From assembly GCA_023416655.1 (NCBI GenBank), contig JAEZHK010000134.1, forward strand, positions 1 through 18,167: a stretch of DNA of 18,167 nucleotides, written 5' to 3'. Source of the stretch: Bacillota bacterium. GTDB lineage: Bacteria > Bacillota > Clostridia > Christensenellales > Aristaeellaceae. A program made the translations under genes and the position numbers. This document shows positions 6,462-13,697 of this stretch, piece by piece. The notes beneath the pieces were generated by a model. That model was not told where the DNA came from. It saw only the letters and a list, made by a program, of their open reading frames with translations, and searched no databases. Position 1 is the stretch's first letter, and each line of letters opens with the position of its first letter.

Positions 6462-7018
6462 TTTTCGCCACGCCCCTTCCAGCGCTGGTAGAGATAGCCC
6501 GCCGCGCCTGCCGCCAGCACCACCAGCGGCGCGCTGATGCTGGTGAAGGCGATCAGGCCGAACGCGCACAGCATCAGGATCACGGAAAAGGTAGTCTTCA
6601 GGTTTCCGCGGCCCAACGTGAAGGCGGCGGACAAGACCAGCGCCGAGGACGCCGCGCGCACGCCCTCAAACGCGCCGGCGAACGCGCCCTCCCGGGGGAT
6701 GTAATTTAAGAGGATGGTCGCCACCAACATGAGTACAAAGGCCGAGAAGGACGCGCCGATCCCGGCGACAAGCATACCTGTAAAGCCCGCGGCCCTGCGG
6801 CCGATGAAGCAGGCGCAGTTGATCGCAATGACGCCGGGCAGCGTCTGCGCCAGCGTGGCGTATTCGACGAATTCCTCCTCGGTCATCCACTTCAGGTCGT
6901 CCACCACTTCCTTCTGGATCACCGGCAGCATCGCGAGGCCCCCGGCGAAGGTGAACGTGCCCGCCTTGAAAAACACCCAGAACAGGTCCTTCAAGGTCTT
7001 GAGTCTTGTCATCTGCAT
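6458..7018 (-). CDS. Chromate transporter, short-chain CHR subunit (first of a pair)
   Basis: A 186-residue membrane protein, homologous to its downstream partner. It has the paired motifs FAGGLAMLPVIQKEVVDD near residue 21 and TLPGVIAINCACFIGRRAAG near 57, then four to five hydrophobic segments. Start chosen at the ATG at 7016-7018, nine bases past AAAGGAA; the frame is open further upstream but without homology. It ends in the ATGA overlap with the second subunit. The two differ mainly at the first motif (FAGGLAM against FGGGYGM), the usual N-type/C-type difference of split CHR pairs. Located 23 bases after the DUF1697 gene, it appears to be part of a longer transcript starting near 8450. 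Confidence 0.92.
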   Translation of the reverse strand: MQMTRLKTLKDLFWVFFKAGTFTFAGGLAMLPVIQKEVVDDLKWMTEEEFVEYATLAQTLPGVIAINCACFIGRRAAGFTGMLVAGIGASFSAFVLMLVATILLNYIPREGAFAGAFEGVRAASSALVLSAAFTLGRGNLKTTFSVILMLCAFGLIAFTSISAPLVVLAAGAAGYLYQRWKGRGEK

Positions 7019-7041
7019 GAAAAAGGGTTCCTTTCCCAGGC

Positions 7042-7596
7042 TTAGTCGCCCAGCAGGGCGTCGAGCTTCACCAGGGTGTTCCAGTTGCGGGTCGTCGCCC
7101 GCGGATCCACCTTTTCCATCCCGGTGAACAGCTTGCACTCGCGGACGCTGTGCTCCAGCAGCAGGTACAAGATCCGCCCGGAGGCAACCATCGTCTCGCC
7201 GGGCTTTTTGAGCGCCTCCATCCGGGCCGCCGCCCCCAAAGGCAGCGCCGCGGACAGGAACACCACGTATAGGCTTGCCGCGTCGCCCGCCTGGGCTTGC
7301 GCGTATTCGATCTGCTCCGATGAAAAGGGCAGGCCGTCGACCGCCTCGCGGAGTTCCGCTCCACCGCGCACCAGTACCGGGATTCGAAAGCCGAACCGGG
7401 CCTCGAGCGCTTCTTCGATCATGCTTTCCAGCGCCGCTTCGTTCAGTCCGGATTCAAACACCGCGTTGCCGCTGTTGAGCAATGTTTTGACCCCGCTGAG
7501 CCCCAGTTTTTCAAGCTCCAGGCGCAGCTCCGCCATCGGAACGGCGGTTTTTCCGCCCACGTTGATCCCGCGCAGGAGCGCCGCATATCGCGCCAT
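7042..7596 (-). CDS. DUF1697 family protein
   Basis: A 184-residue soluble protein with the DUF1697 signature ALLRGINVGGKTAVPM at residues 6-21, NSGNAVF near 42, and a C-terminal RNWNTLVKL near 169 that is typical of the family (usually TxRNWNTVxKL). The function of DUF1697 is not established. The ATG follows AAGGGGGA by a few bases. It sits between a DUF1801 gene (30 bases upstream) and the CHR pair (23 bases downstream), all on the minus strand, so cotranscription is likely. The conserved region spans the whole protein, so it appears intact. Confidence 0.9.
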   Translation of the reverse strand: MARYAALLRGINVGGKTAVPMAELRLELEKLGLSGVKTLLNSGNAVFESGLNEAALESMIEEALEARFGFRIPVLVRGGAELREAVDGLPFSSEQIEYAQAQAGDAASLYVVFLSAALPLGAAARMEALKKPGETMVASGRILYLLLEHSVRECKLFTGMEKVDPRATTRNWNTLVKLDALLGD

Positions 7597-7626
7597 ATTA
7601 TCCCCCTTCCGTGGGTTTGCGGTGCG

Positions 7627-7986
7627 TCACTTCACGCCAGAGTATGTTGCCAGGTTGAAGCGCACCATGTCCTTAACCAATTCCAGCGGCAGCGGCGCAT
7701 CCATCGGCAGCTGCACCGCGCCCTTGCTCGTCTTGTAGGGCTTCAGCCGCTCCTCAAACGCCACAATGGCCTCCGCGCCCGGGTAGAAACCGATGTGATG
7801 CTTGAACGCCGCGAAGTGCGCGATGTTGACCTTCTGCCAGAAGGTCGGCATCGCCCAGCTGATCTTTTCCACCGCGTCCGGCGCGGCTTCGCGGATTGCC
7901 CCGCGCAGCGAGGTCATCCGCTCCGCCACTTCCTCGGGGAACTCCTGAATGTACGAATCGATGTTCTCGGGAACGGGCCTTGCCAT
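7627..7986 (-). CDS. DUF1801 / YdhG-like protein (frataxin-like fold)
   Basis: A 119-residue protein with the DUF1801 layout: an N-terminal helix (ENIDSYIQEFPEEVAERM), the conserved APDAVEKISWAMPTFW near residue 34, FAAFKHHIGFYPG near 58, and a C-terminal SKGAVQLPMDAPLPLELV. Bacillus YdhG (Fra), a frataxin-like iron chaperone, belongs to this superfamily, but many members are uncharacterised, so iron delivery is only a possibility. Start at the ATG at 7984-7986, eight bases past AGGAGG; the frame upstream is open but belongs to another gene's region. It lies 23 bases after the DUF6157 gene. Confidence 0.9.
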   Translation of the reverse strand: MARPVPENIDSYIQEFPEEVAERMTSLRGAIREAAPDAVEKISWAMPTFWQKVNIAHFAAFKHHIGFYPGAEAIVAFEERLKPYKTSKGAVQLPMDAPLPLELVKDMVRFNLATYSGVK

Positions 7987-8009
7987 CGTCCTCGCCTCCT
8001 GATTTTGCG

Positions 8010-8411
8010 TTAGCTCCGCATCGCCCTCTTGTGGGCGAGCGCCGGGTCTTCCTTGAAGCGCTCGTACTCGGGGGAACCGACCGCGTAGAGTGCCATGCGC
8101 GCCTTCTCGTCGAAGTGCACGCCCCAACCGTAGCGCCTGGGCAGGTCGGACGCGCGCATGCAGGCCTGCCCCTTTGAGAAGAAGCGCTGCCGCTCCGCGT
8201 CCATCCCCGCCTCCGGCGCATCGTTTCGGGCGGCGTACACCTGAAACAGCACGTCGTCGGACGTGTACCGATACGGGTTCGGCGCGACCAGCTCATACTG
8301 CATGCGGGCGACCGTCTTTGAGCCCGCCCGCTCCGGCGGCTCGACGCCCGTGGTCGCGCGGCAATCCTCCGCGACTTCGATGAAAGCATTGAAGTAGTCC
8401 GTGGTGTGCAT
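8010..8411 (-). CDS. DUF6157 family protein
   Basis: A 133-residue soluble protein matching the DUF6157 pattern as I know it: MHTTDYFNAFIEVAEDC at the start, a KTVARMQYEL block, NPYRYTSDDVLFQVYAAR, a FFSKGQACMRASDLPRRYGWGVH block and a terminal KRAMRS. The function is unknown. The ATG at 8409-8411 follows GGAGGAGG by seven bases. It is the first gene after the promoter at 8457-8484 and so likely leads the run DUF6157-DUF1801-DUF1697-CHR-CHR-oxidoreductase. It appears complete. Confidence 0.88.
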   Translation of the reverse strand: MHTTDYFNAFIEVAEDCRATTGVEPPERAGSKTVARMQYELVAPNPYRYTSDDVLFQVYAARNDAPEAGMDAERQRFFSKGQACMRASDLPRRYGWGVHFDEKARMALYAVGSPEYERFKEDPALAHKRAMRS

Positions 8412-8456
8412 CGGGGAGCCTCCTCCCGCGTCGGTAGCGTCAGGCCGAATGCATTC

Positions 8457-8484
8457 ATTATACCGCACCGAGCATGGATGTAAA
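8457..8484 (-). promoter_or_regulatory. Sigma-A promoter of the DUF6157-led operon
   Basis: TTTACA (8479-8484), a 16-base spacer and exact TATAAT (8457-8462) on the minus strand, 45 bases before the DUF6157 ATG. One mismatch in twelve. It lies in the 114-base gap after the Imm5-like gene and is the only good promoter seen upstream of the six to seven leftward genes that follow. Confidence 0.78.
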
Positions 8485-8525
8485 AAGGGGACCGACGAAA
8501 AATTCCCGTAACGTGCGGCCGCATT

Positions 8526-9077
8526 TTATTTCTGAAGAAACTTCGCCCAGGCGCGCCCGGGATCGTCCGCATGCACAAGCCAATCAAGGAGCCTCTCCCC
8601 ATAGAAATCGATCCGCCGCGCCACCGCTTTCTCCCAATTAAAGCCCGCCTCCAGCCGGATGGCGGTCAGTTCGTAGAAGGCGAGCCCTGGCGCGTGGGTC
8701 TTCGCATGCACCGTCGAGCCCGCCTGCCCGATCGCGTGGGCCAGCGCGGCGAGCCGCCGGTCGCTCGTTTCCTTTGCGACGGCGTGGGCGTCCAGGATGG
8801 CGCGCTTCGCCTCCGGCATCTTGATCTCGCCCCGCGCCCAGGCCGAGCACCGCTCGAGCGCGATCCGGGGCCGCGCCTCCCCGGGCCATCCAGCCTCGAA
8901 GGTGGCGAGCGCCCCTGACGCGCAGTCCAGCGCCCAGAGCACCAGCGCCCGGTGGCTTGCATCCTCCATCAGCATGAGCAGTTCCTGCAGGCACCGGCTG
9001 TCCCTGGAGAACAGGATCTGTCTTCCGCGCCTCTCCCGAACCTTTACGTCTTCCAAGCCTGTCTCACGTCCTCTCAT
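8526..9077 (-). CDS. Imm5-like putative immunity protein
   Basis: A 183-residue helical protein that I recognise as similar to the Imm-5-like putative immunity family: ALVLWALDCASGALATFE near residue 44, the characteristic AWARGEIKMPEAKRAILDAH near 79-98, and STVHAKTHAPGLAFY near 121. Such proteins are proposed to neutralise polymorphic toxins, though few have been tested. The ATG at 9075-9077 overlaps the stop codon of the flavoprotein gene (ATGA), so I chose it over a GTG 36 bases upstream; translation is probably coupled. No toxin gene is seen in the window. It has no signal peptide or membrane segment, so it would act in the cytoplasm. Confidence 0.82.
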   Translation of the reverse strand: MRGRETGLEDVKVRERRGRQILFSRDSRCLQELLMLMEDASHRALVLWALDCASGALATFEAGWPGEARPRIALERCSAWARGEIKMPEAKRAILDAHAVAKETSDRRLAALAHAIGQAGSTVHAKTHAPGLAFYELTAIRLEAGFNWEKAVARRIDFYGERLLDWLVHADDPGRAWAKFLQK

Positions 9078-9859
9078 TTGAAAACCGCGATGGCTACCCT
9101 CGATAGAAGCCACGCCGCCCCGCGCCGGAGGAAGCCCGCGCGATAGGGCATGTAGTACTTACAGCCCTTGCCCAGCCAGCCCTTGTCCTTCCAATATCGA
9201 AGGTCCAGCGAATCAACCGCCATCCGCCGCCAGATGCTCTGTTGCACACGGAACGAGACCAGCGAAAACAGGGTCGGCACATCCGCTGAGTGGGTTCGCA
9301 AGGCATGCAAAAGACTCTTCGCCGAGCGGCCCAGCGTTTCGCCGTACTTTTCGGCGATCTCCTCCCGCTGCGTGAGCGCGCCCAGAAAGAGCATATCCCC
9401 GCCCAGCACCTTCGCGCCCCAGGTGGTCAGCGCCACCGACATCGTCCGGAGCGAGTGCTTTGTTGAGCGGCCGCCCGATGTGGTGAGAAGCCACGCGCAC
9501 TTACCGTAGAGCGCCGGGCGGTGCGAAAAGAACGCCAGCCGATCGATGAGGGTCTTGATGTGGCCGCTCACGTCCTCCACGTACACGGGGCTGCCGATCA
9601 CCAGCGCGTCGGCCGCGAGGATCTTGTCTTTCAGCGGCAACAGTCCATCTTTCAGCGGGCAGCGGTCCTCGCCATGGTCGAAGCAAGCCCGGCAGCCCCG
9701 GCAGGCGGAAATGTCCGCCTGACCGAGGCAGACGGTCTCCGCTTCGAGCGCAAAGCCTGCCTCGCCCGCGGCGCGCTCCAGCTTCTCCCGGTAGATGCCC
9801 AGCGCCCGGGCGGTGTTGCCGTCCTGCCGCCCGCTGCCCGTGAGAAACAGCACCTTCAT
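9074..9859 (-). CDS. Flavodoxin-fold NAD(P)H-dependent reductase / iron-sulfur flavoprotein-like
   Basis: A 261-residue protein with an FMN-reductase flavodoxin fold. The FMN phosphate loop is TGSGRQDGNT at residues 7-16, followed by a cysteine motif CRGCRACFDHGEDRC (C53, C56, C59, C67) and GSPVYVEDVSGHIKTLIDR at 89-107. The cysteine pattern recalls the compact [4Fe-4S] motif of iron-sulfur flavoproteins. The C-terminal 70 residues (from about RVQQSIWRRM) are basic and aromatic and extend beyond the core fold; similar tails occur in Clostridia NAD(P)H oxidoreductases. Start at the ATG at 9857-9859, nine bases after GGAGGA; an in-frame ATG seven codons upstream lacks a ribosome binding site. 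It overlaps the Imm5-like gene by four bases. Substrate unknown. Confidence 0.9.
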   Translation of the reverse strand: MKVLFLTGSGRQDGNTARALGIYREKLERAAGEAGFALEAETVCLGQADISACRGCRACFDHGEDRCPLKDGLLPLKDKILAADALVIGSPVYVEDVSGHIKTLIDRLAFFSHRPALYGKCAWLLTTSGGRSTKHSLRTMSVALTTWGAKVLGGDMLFLGALTQREEIAEKYGETLGRSAKSLLHALRTHSADVPTLFSLVSFRVQQSIWRRMAVDSLDLRYWKDKGWLGKGCKYYMPYRAGFLRRGAAWLLSRVAIAVFK

Positions 9860-9929
9860 AAACGTGTCCTCCGCTTTCAAACACCGGTGATCATTCTATT
9901 ATTTGGCATACTCTATCAGATTGTAATGC

Positions 9930-9958
9930 TGGACTTATGGCCCGTCAAGCGCTATACT
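9930..9958 (+). promoter_or_regulatory. Likely sigma-A promoter of the YeiH-type gene
   Basis: TGGACT (9930-9935), 17 bases, TATACT (9953-9958) on the plus strand. The -10 has one mismatch and the -35 two. Transcription would begin near 9965, leaving a short leader with GAGGTGG before the ATG at 9979. It lies in the 119-base divergent gap shared with the flavoprotein gene; no equally good promoter was found for the minus direction. Confidence 0.5.
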
Positions 9959-9978
9959 GGTGCGCGAGGTGGAATTCG

Positions 9979-10968
9979 ATGAATACATGGACAAAGCGGC
10001 TGCCCGGCATCCTGCTGGCGGCGGCGGTGGCGGTGCCCGCGTGGTGGCTCGGAAAGCTGTTTCCGGTAATCGGTAGCCCGGTGCTGGGCATCCTGTTTGG
10101 CATGCTGCTGGCCGCCTGGCGGCGGCCCGAGGCGGTGAACACAGGCATTTCCTACACATCCAAGAAGCTTTTGCAGTACGCGATCATCCTCTTGGGCTTC
10201 GACATGAACCTGTTCCATGTGATCGAGGTGGGCGGCCAGACGCTGCTTCTCATGGCGTTCACGCTGACGGCCTCGTTCCTGGCCGCGTTCCTGCTGGCGA
10301 AATCCCTGAAAGTCAGCCGGAACACCGGCATCCTGATCGGCGTGGGCACAGCGATCTGCGGCGGCTCCGCCATCGCGGCCACCGCGCCGGTGATCGAAGC
10401 CGAGGACGAGGACGTCGCCCGGTCGATCTCGACGATATTCCTCTTCAACGTGATCGCGGCGTTCCTCTTCCCCGCGCTGGGCCGCCTGATGCTCATGAGC
10501 GATCAGGCCTTCGGGCTGTGGGCGGGCACGGCGATCAACGACACGTCCTCGGTTGTGGCGGCGGGGTATACGTTCTCAAGCGCCGCGGGGAACCTCGCGG
10601 TCATCGTCAAACTGACCCGGACCCTCATGATCGTGCCGGTGACGCTGGCGTTGGCGCTTTACGTATCCCGGCAGAAGGCGCAGGGTGGCGGCTCCGGCTA
10701 CCGGCTGCGCGCGATCTTCCCCTGGTTCGTGCTCGGCTTTCTGGCCGCTTCGGTAGTGCGTACCTTCCTTCCCGTCCCGGACGCGCTGGGGCAGACATTG
10801 GTGCAGGCCGGCAAATTCCTGATCGTGATGGCGATGGCCGCCATCGGCCTCAACACCAACCTCGTCAAGCTGATCAAAAACGGCTGGAGGCCGATCCTGA
10901 TGGGCCTTGGCTGCTGGGCGGTGCTGGCGGCCACTTCGCTGATCGTACAGTACGGGATACTCCAATAG
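9979..10968 (+). CDS. YeiH/UPF0324 family putative sulfate exporter
   Basis: A 329-residue polytopic membrane protein with about ten hydrophobic segments. The family hallmarks are present: SPVLGILFGMLLA near residue 36, KKLLQYAIILLGFDM near 63, the highly conserved GVGTAICGGSAIAATAP near 118, and AINDTSSVVAAGYTFS near 181, then KLTRTLMIVPVTL and a C-terminal AMAAIGLNTNLVKLIKNGWRP. YeiH relatives are grouped as putative sulfate exporters and linked to sulfur amino-acid metabolism, but the substrate is rarely proven. The ATG at 9979 lies seven bases after AGGTGG; an upstream ATG at 9937 lies before the predicted transcript start. No LysR-type regulator, the usual YeiH neighbour in Proteobacteria, is adjacent. 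It is a single-gene unit ending at the terminator that follows. Confidence 0.93.
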   Translation: MNTWTKRLPGILLAAAVAVPAWWLGKLFPVIGSPVLGILFGMLLAAWRRPEAVNTGISYTSKKLLQYAIILLGFDMNLFHVIEVGGQTLLLMAFTLTASFLAAFLLAKSLKVSRNTGILIGVGTAICGGSAIAATAPVIEAEDEDVARSISTIFLFNVIAAFLFPALGRLMLMSDQAFGLWAGTAINDTSSVVAAGYTFSSAAGNLAVIVKLTRTLMIVPVTLALALYVSRQKAQGGGSGYRLRAIFPWFVLGFLAASVVRTFLPVPDALGQTLVQAGKFLIVMAMAAIGLNTNLVKLIKNGWRPILMGLGCWAVLAATSLIVQYGILQ

Positions 10969-10976
10969 TCAAAACC

Positions 10977-11015
10977 AAAAAACGCGAACGCCGGGGCATG
11001 CCGCTCCGGCGTTCG
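10977..11015 (-). terminator. Intrinsic terminator between converging genes
   Basis: Ten-base perfect arms CGAACGCCGG (10985-10994) and CCGGCGTTCG (11006-11015) with an 11-base loop. On the minus strand the stem is followed by CG and six T residues (10977-10982), a strong terminator for the HD-domain gene that stops at 11027. On the plus strand the stem is followed by TTTGG, so it may also serve the YeiH-type gene, less strongly. Confidence 0.88.
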
Positions 11016-11026
11016 TTTGGTTACCG

Positions 11027-11599
11027 TCATTCGCCTGTCCTGAGCACCGTGTACAGGTCCACCCCCGCCATGCCGTCGAAATACTCCTTCAGCCGGTAGT
11101 GCGCCTGCCGCTTCGCCGGGGGATAAAACCCGTGCCGCGCCTTGATATCGTCCATGCGCGCCTTCATGTCAATGGTGCCGTCCGCCATCGCCAGGCTGTC
11201 GCATAGCTGAATCAGCCGGTCGAAGTCGTCGTATTCGGATTCGACCATGCGCTGGATCAGTGCATAGTCGGCATCGGAAACATCCCTCGGGCCGATGTAG
11301 GAATGCACATCCCGGTCCGCGAACGAGTGGGTGACGCAAATCCTGGCCGCCTCGTCGTAGCCCCTGTCCATCAGGAAGTGGTATCCGTCGGTCACATGGG
11401 CCATCTGGGTGGCGCCGAACCTTCTTCCGATGTCGTGCAGAAGGCCCAGGACGTACGCCTTGTCCGGGTCCAGCCCTGTGTGGCGCGCGATTCTGTCCGC
11501 GCATCGGGCCACATTCCGGCTGTGATCCCGCCAGGGCCCGGGAAATATCTCGTGGGATTCCTCCAGGATTCGCTCGGCTTCCATTCGAGTGGGCAGCAT
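11027..11599 (-). CDS. HD-domain phosphohydrolase
   Basis: A 190-residue protein of the HD superfamily of metal-dependent phosphohydrolases. The metal-binding residues are visible: H26 (DHSRNVARCADRIA), the H55-D56 pair (LLHDIGRR), further histidines at H91/H99, and D134 in LCDSLA. It resembles the small stand-alone HD proteins common in Clostridia rather than a full GD-domain or RelA protein; substrate is unknown, a nucleotide being likely for the family. The ATG at 11597-11599 follows GGAGGGAAA. It is the last gene of a five-gene leftward cassette, 65 bases after the Nudix gene and just before the terminator at 10977-11015. Confidence 0.9.
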   Translation of the reverse strand: MLPTRMEAERILEESHEIFPGPWRDHSRNVARCADRIARHTGLDPDKAYVLGLLHDIGRRFGATQMAHVTDGYHFLMDRGYDEAARICVTHSFADRDVHSYIGPRDVSDADYALIQRMVESEYDDFDRLIQLCDSLAMADGTIDMKARMDDIKARHGFYPPAKRQAHYRLKEYFDGMAGVDLYTVLRTGE

Positions 11600-11664
11600 T
11601 TTCCCTCCAAAACTTCCTTTGACCGGTCATCCCATTCCCGCCCGGTACGGCGCGCCCAGCCCTG

Positions 11665-12144
11665 TCACCCGTGATTCCGCGAGGCATGCCCGGAACCCAG
11701 GTAAAGCGGCACCGGGCAGCGCAGGATTTCCATGATGTTATCCCCGACAATCCCGGGAAGTAGCCGGATGGCGTTCAGCCTTGTTATTTCAACCCATTCG
11801 ACGCCTGTCTGCATGACGTCGGTTTCCGTCGGGGCGCTCGCCACTCCGCCCATGAGTTCGCAGGCGAACAGGTGGTACACCCGGTGCGCGTAGCCGGGAT
11901 AGCGTTCCCGAAGGTCCGGGATGTCAAAGATTTCCTCATAGAGCGCCGCGAACCGCGTTGGGCTTACTGAATACCCCGTTTCCTCGAGGCACTCCCGGAC
12001 GACGGCCTCCTCCAGCGTCTCATAGAGGTTCTGCCCGCCGCCGGGCAGGGCATAATACTCGCCGTTTTCTTCATCCCGGCATTTCGTGACCAGCAGCTTC
12101 CCGTCGTGCACCACGACCGCCTTCGCGCAGCTTCGAACGCCCAT
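11665..12144 (-). CDS. Nudix hydrolase
   Basis: A 159-residue protein with a complete Nudix box, G-x5-E-x7-REUxEExGU, at residues 36-58 (G36, E42, R50, E51, E54, E55, G57). The preceding block (CAKAVVVHDGKLLVTKCRD...YALPGGG) is the usual N-terminal strand of the family. Nudix enzymes cleave nucleoside diphosphates linked to another group; the target cannot be read here. Start at the ATG at 12142-12144, six bases past GGAGGT. It is 36 bases after the NimA-like gene and 65 before the HD gene. Pairing of a Nudix and an HD enzyme suggests nucleotide clean-up as a shared theme, by inference. Confidence 0.94.
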   Translation of the reverse strand: MGVRSCAKAVVVHDGKLLVTKCRDEENGEYYALPGGGQNLYETLEEAVVRECLEETGYSVSPTRFAALYEEIFDIPDLRERYPGYAHRVYHLFACELMGGVASAPTETDVMQTGVEWVEITRLNAIRLLPGIVGDNIMEILRCPVPLYLGSGHASRNHG

Positions 12145-12180
12145 TCCATGACCTCCAGTTTCTGAACGCGAGCGCGGTTT

Positions 12181-12648
12181 TCAGCGCGGGAACCTGCGCT
12201 TCCCGACGACTTCGTCCAGTTCGATCTTGTACACCGCTATGATGGACATGGCCTGCGGTGGGCAGGAGATTTCCGGATGGCCGCAATGGGCCATGAGCAG
12301 CGCGATGCCCTTTTCGGCCTCTTCGCCGGACACGCTCACGCAGTCGCCGTAGCCGATGAAGCTCTCGAAGTCGCAGGTGATGCCGCCGCGCCCGTTGTCC
12401 ACAAACCCGTGGCAGAGGTCGCCCTCCACGCACACGCGCTTGTTCCGCGCGATCAGGTCAACCTTCCTGCCCTCCACCGCGCCGTGAAAGTACACCGCAA
12501 TTTTGCCGTTTACCACCTCGTACCCGAAGGACAGCGGCACGATGTAGGGTGCGCCTTCGTCCAGTAGCCCCAGCCGGACCGTGTCGCACCGTTCGATCAA
12601 GTGCACAATTTCCTCAAACTCCCTGATTTCCCGTTCCGCCTTCCGCAT
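12181..12648 (-). CDS. Pyridoxamine 5'-phosphate oxidase-like flavoprotein (NimA-like)
   Basis: A 155-residue split-beta-barrel flavin-binding protein. Typical features: MRKAEREIREFEEIVHLIERC at the start, then VRLGLLDEGAPYIVPLSFGYE near 24, YFHGAVEGRKVDLIARNKRVC near 53-73, and a C-terminal YKIELDEVVGKRR. Members related to NimA reduce 5-nitroimidazoles, but most have unknown substrates, and no resistance claim is made here. Start at the ATG at 12646-12648, five bases after GGAGGACC; the same frame is open far upstream without homology. Cysteines in HCGHPEISCPP near 131-140 might bind metal or haem; this is speculative. It is 47 bases after the reductase gene. Confidence 0.9.
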   Translation of the reverse strand: MRKAEREIREFEEIVHLIERCDTVRLGLLDEGAPYIVPLSFGYEVVNGKIAVYFHGAVEGRKVDLIARNKRVCVEGDLCHGFVDNGRGGITCDFESFIGYGDCVSVSGEEAEKGIALLMAHCGHPEISCPPQAMSIIAVYKIELDEVVGKRRFPR

Positions 12649-12695
12649 GATGGTCCTCCGTTCATTTCTCGTCTTCCCCACACAGCCGCGAACTG

Positions 12696-13232
12696 TCAAT
12701 TCACGGGCGGCCTCCGAATGTACCGCAGGATGGCGACCCCTTCCTCCAGCATGCATTCCGTCAGCCGCAGCGGGATCGGCGCGCCGCCCCCATAAAACAG
12801 GGGCCTGCCCTTGCCCAGAATTACGGGGACGATGCCCAGGATGTACTCGTCCACCATATCCTCCTTGAGAAAGGCGTCCGCCAGCTTCCCGCCGCCGAAG
12901 AGGAAGATATCTTTTCCAGGCTTCTTCAACTCCTCGCGCAGGGTGGCGCACACGTCCCCGCTGATGAAGCGCACGTTGCCCTCGTCGGGCACATGCCTGT
13001 GGGTCGCGACAAAAACGGTCTTATCCTGGAAATCATCCAGCATGCCCTGGTCGTAACAGGCCCTGCCCATCACCACCGCGTCGATCCCCCGGAGGAAGGC
13101 CGCGTAATCCCATTTGTTCGGGGTATCCAGCGCCTTGCTCCCGTCGCCCTTGATCCAGCCGTAGCCTCCGTCCTCGTCCGCGATGTAGCCGTCCAGGCTC
13201 ATCGCAAGGCTCATGACCAGCCTTCTCGCCAT
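12696..13232 (-). CDS. Dihydrofolate reductase family protein (RibD C-terminal domain, YyaP/YwjB-like)
   Basis: A 178-residue protein of the DHFR/RibD-C superfamily. It starts with MSLAMSLDGYIADEDGGYGWI at residues 7-27, then GIDAVVMGRACYD near 50, KDIFLFGGGKLADAFL near 107, and DEYILGIVPVILGKGRPLF near 127, the NADPH-fold layout of the stand-alone RibD-C-like group. It is not the core folate enzyme; the substrate is unknown. The ATG at 13230-13232 follows GGAGAGGGA. It lies 27 bases after the STAS-like gene and 47 before the NimA-like gene, in the same operon. Confidence 0.93.
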   Translation of the reverse strand: MARRLVMSLAMSLDGYIADEDGGYGWIKGDGSKALDTPNKWDYAAFLRGIDAVVMGRACYDQGMLDDFQDKTVFVATHRHVPDEGNVRFISGDVCATLREELKKPGKDIFLFGGGKLADAFLKEDMVDEYILGIVPVILGKGRPLFYGGGAPIPLRLTECMLEEGVAILRYIRRPPVN

Positions 13233-13259
13233 AAGGATTCCCTCTCCTCCATGCGTCGT

Positions 13260-13667
13260 TCAGGAGATGCCCTTTCCGATCAGCCACCGCTTGGCCTCCT
13301 CGGGATCGCGGAAGAACCGGGCGTTCTTCGCGACCTCAAGGTGCAGCGCGGCCATAGCCCGCCTAAGCCGGACCGCGCCGAAAAAGGGACACCCAACGAA
13401 GCAGAGCTTCAGGATTTTTTGCTCAATCGCCTGAATGTGCGCGGCGAGCGCCCGGGCGGCCTTGCCGTCCAGCCGGGTTTCGTACAGGTCAATCCAGATC
13501 CTTCGGTTGCGCTGCCCCGGCGAGCGGAGGATGAATTCCTCCTCCGCCTTCATGACCGAAAGGAGCCGCTCCCTGTCCGAATGGAAGCTGCCGTACTTCA
13601 GCGGGTGCAGTTCCCCGCCCATGAAGTAATACGGGCACGCGCTGCCGCTGGGCGATTTGTTCGGCAT
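13260..13667 (-). CDS. Hypothetical protein, possibly STAS/SpoIIAA-like
   Basis: A 135-residue protein that I cannot firmly assign. Residues 55-135 have the outline of a STAS or SpoIIAA-like fold: RRIWIDLYETRLDGKAARAL (strand and helix), ILKLCFVGCPFF, and a terminal block ARFFRDPEEAKRWL that resembles the last helix of SpoIIAA-like proteins (usually FxDxxEAxxWL). The first 50 residues hold CPYYFMGGELHPLKYGSF and MKAEEEFILRSPG and look like a separate small region. The ATG at 13665-13667 follows GGAGGA by six bases. It is the first gene of the five-gene leftward cassette; no good promoter was found in the short gap before it, so transcription may start within or before the decayed regulator gene. 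Confidence 0.8.
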   Translation of the reverse strand: MPNKSPSGSACPYYFMGGELHPLKYGSFHSDRERLLSVMKAEEEFILRSPGQRNRRIWIDLYETRLDGKAARALAAHIQAIEQKILKLCFVGCPFFGAVRLRRAMAALHLEVAKNARFFRDPEEAKRWLIGKGIS

Positions 13668-13697
13668 GTTGCATCCTCCGCCATAGTCCGCGTTGAG

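Noticed and set aside
9937..9978. Upstream ATG extending the YeiH-type protein by 14 residues
   Set aside because: It lies before the predicted transcript start and has no ribosome binding site, whereas the ATG at 9979 has AGGTGG at good spacing.
12649..12951. N-terminal extension of the NimA-like frame by about 100 residues
   Set aside because: The extension is antisense-like in composition, overlaps the end of the DHFR-like gene, and is out of keeping with the good ribosome binding site at the internal ATG at 12648.
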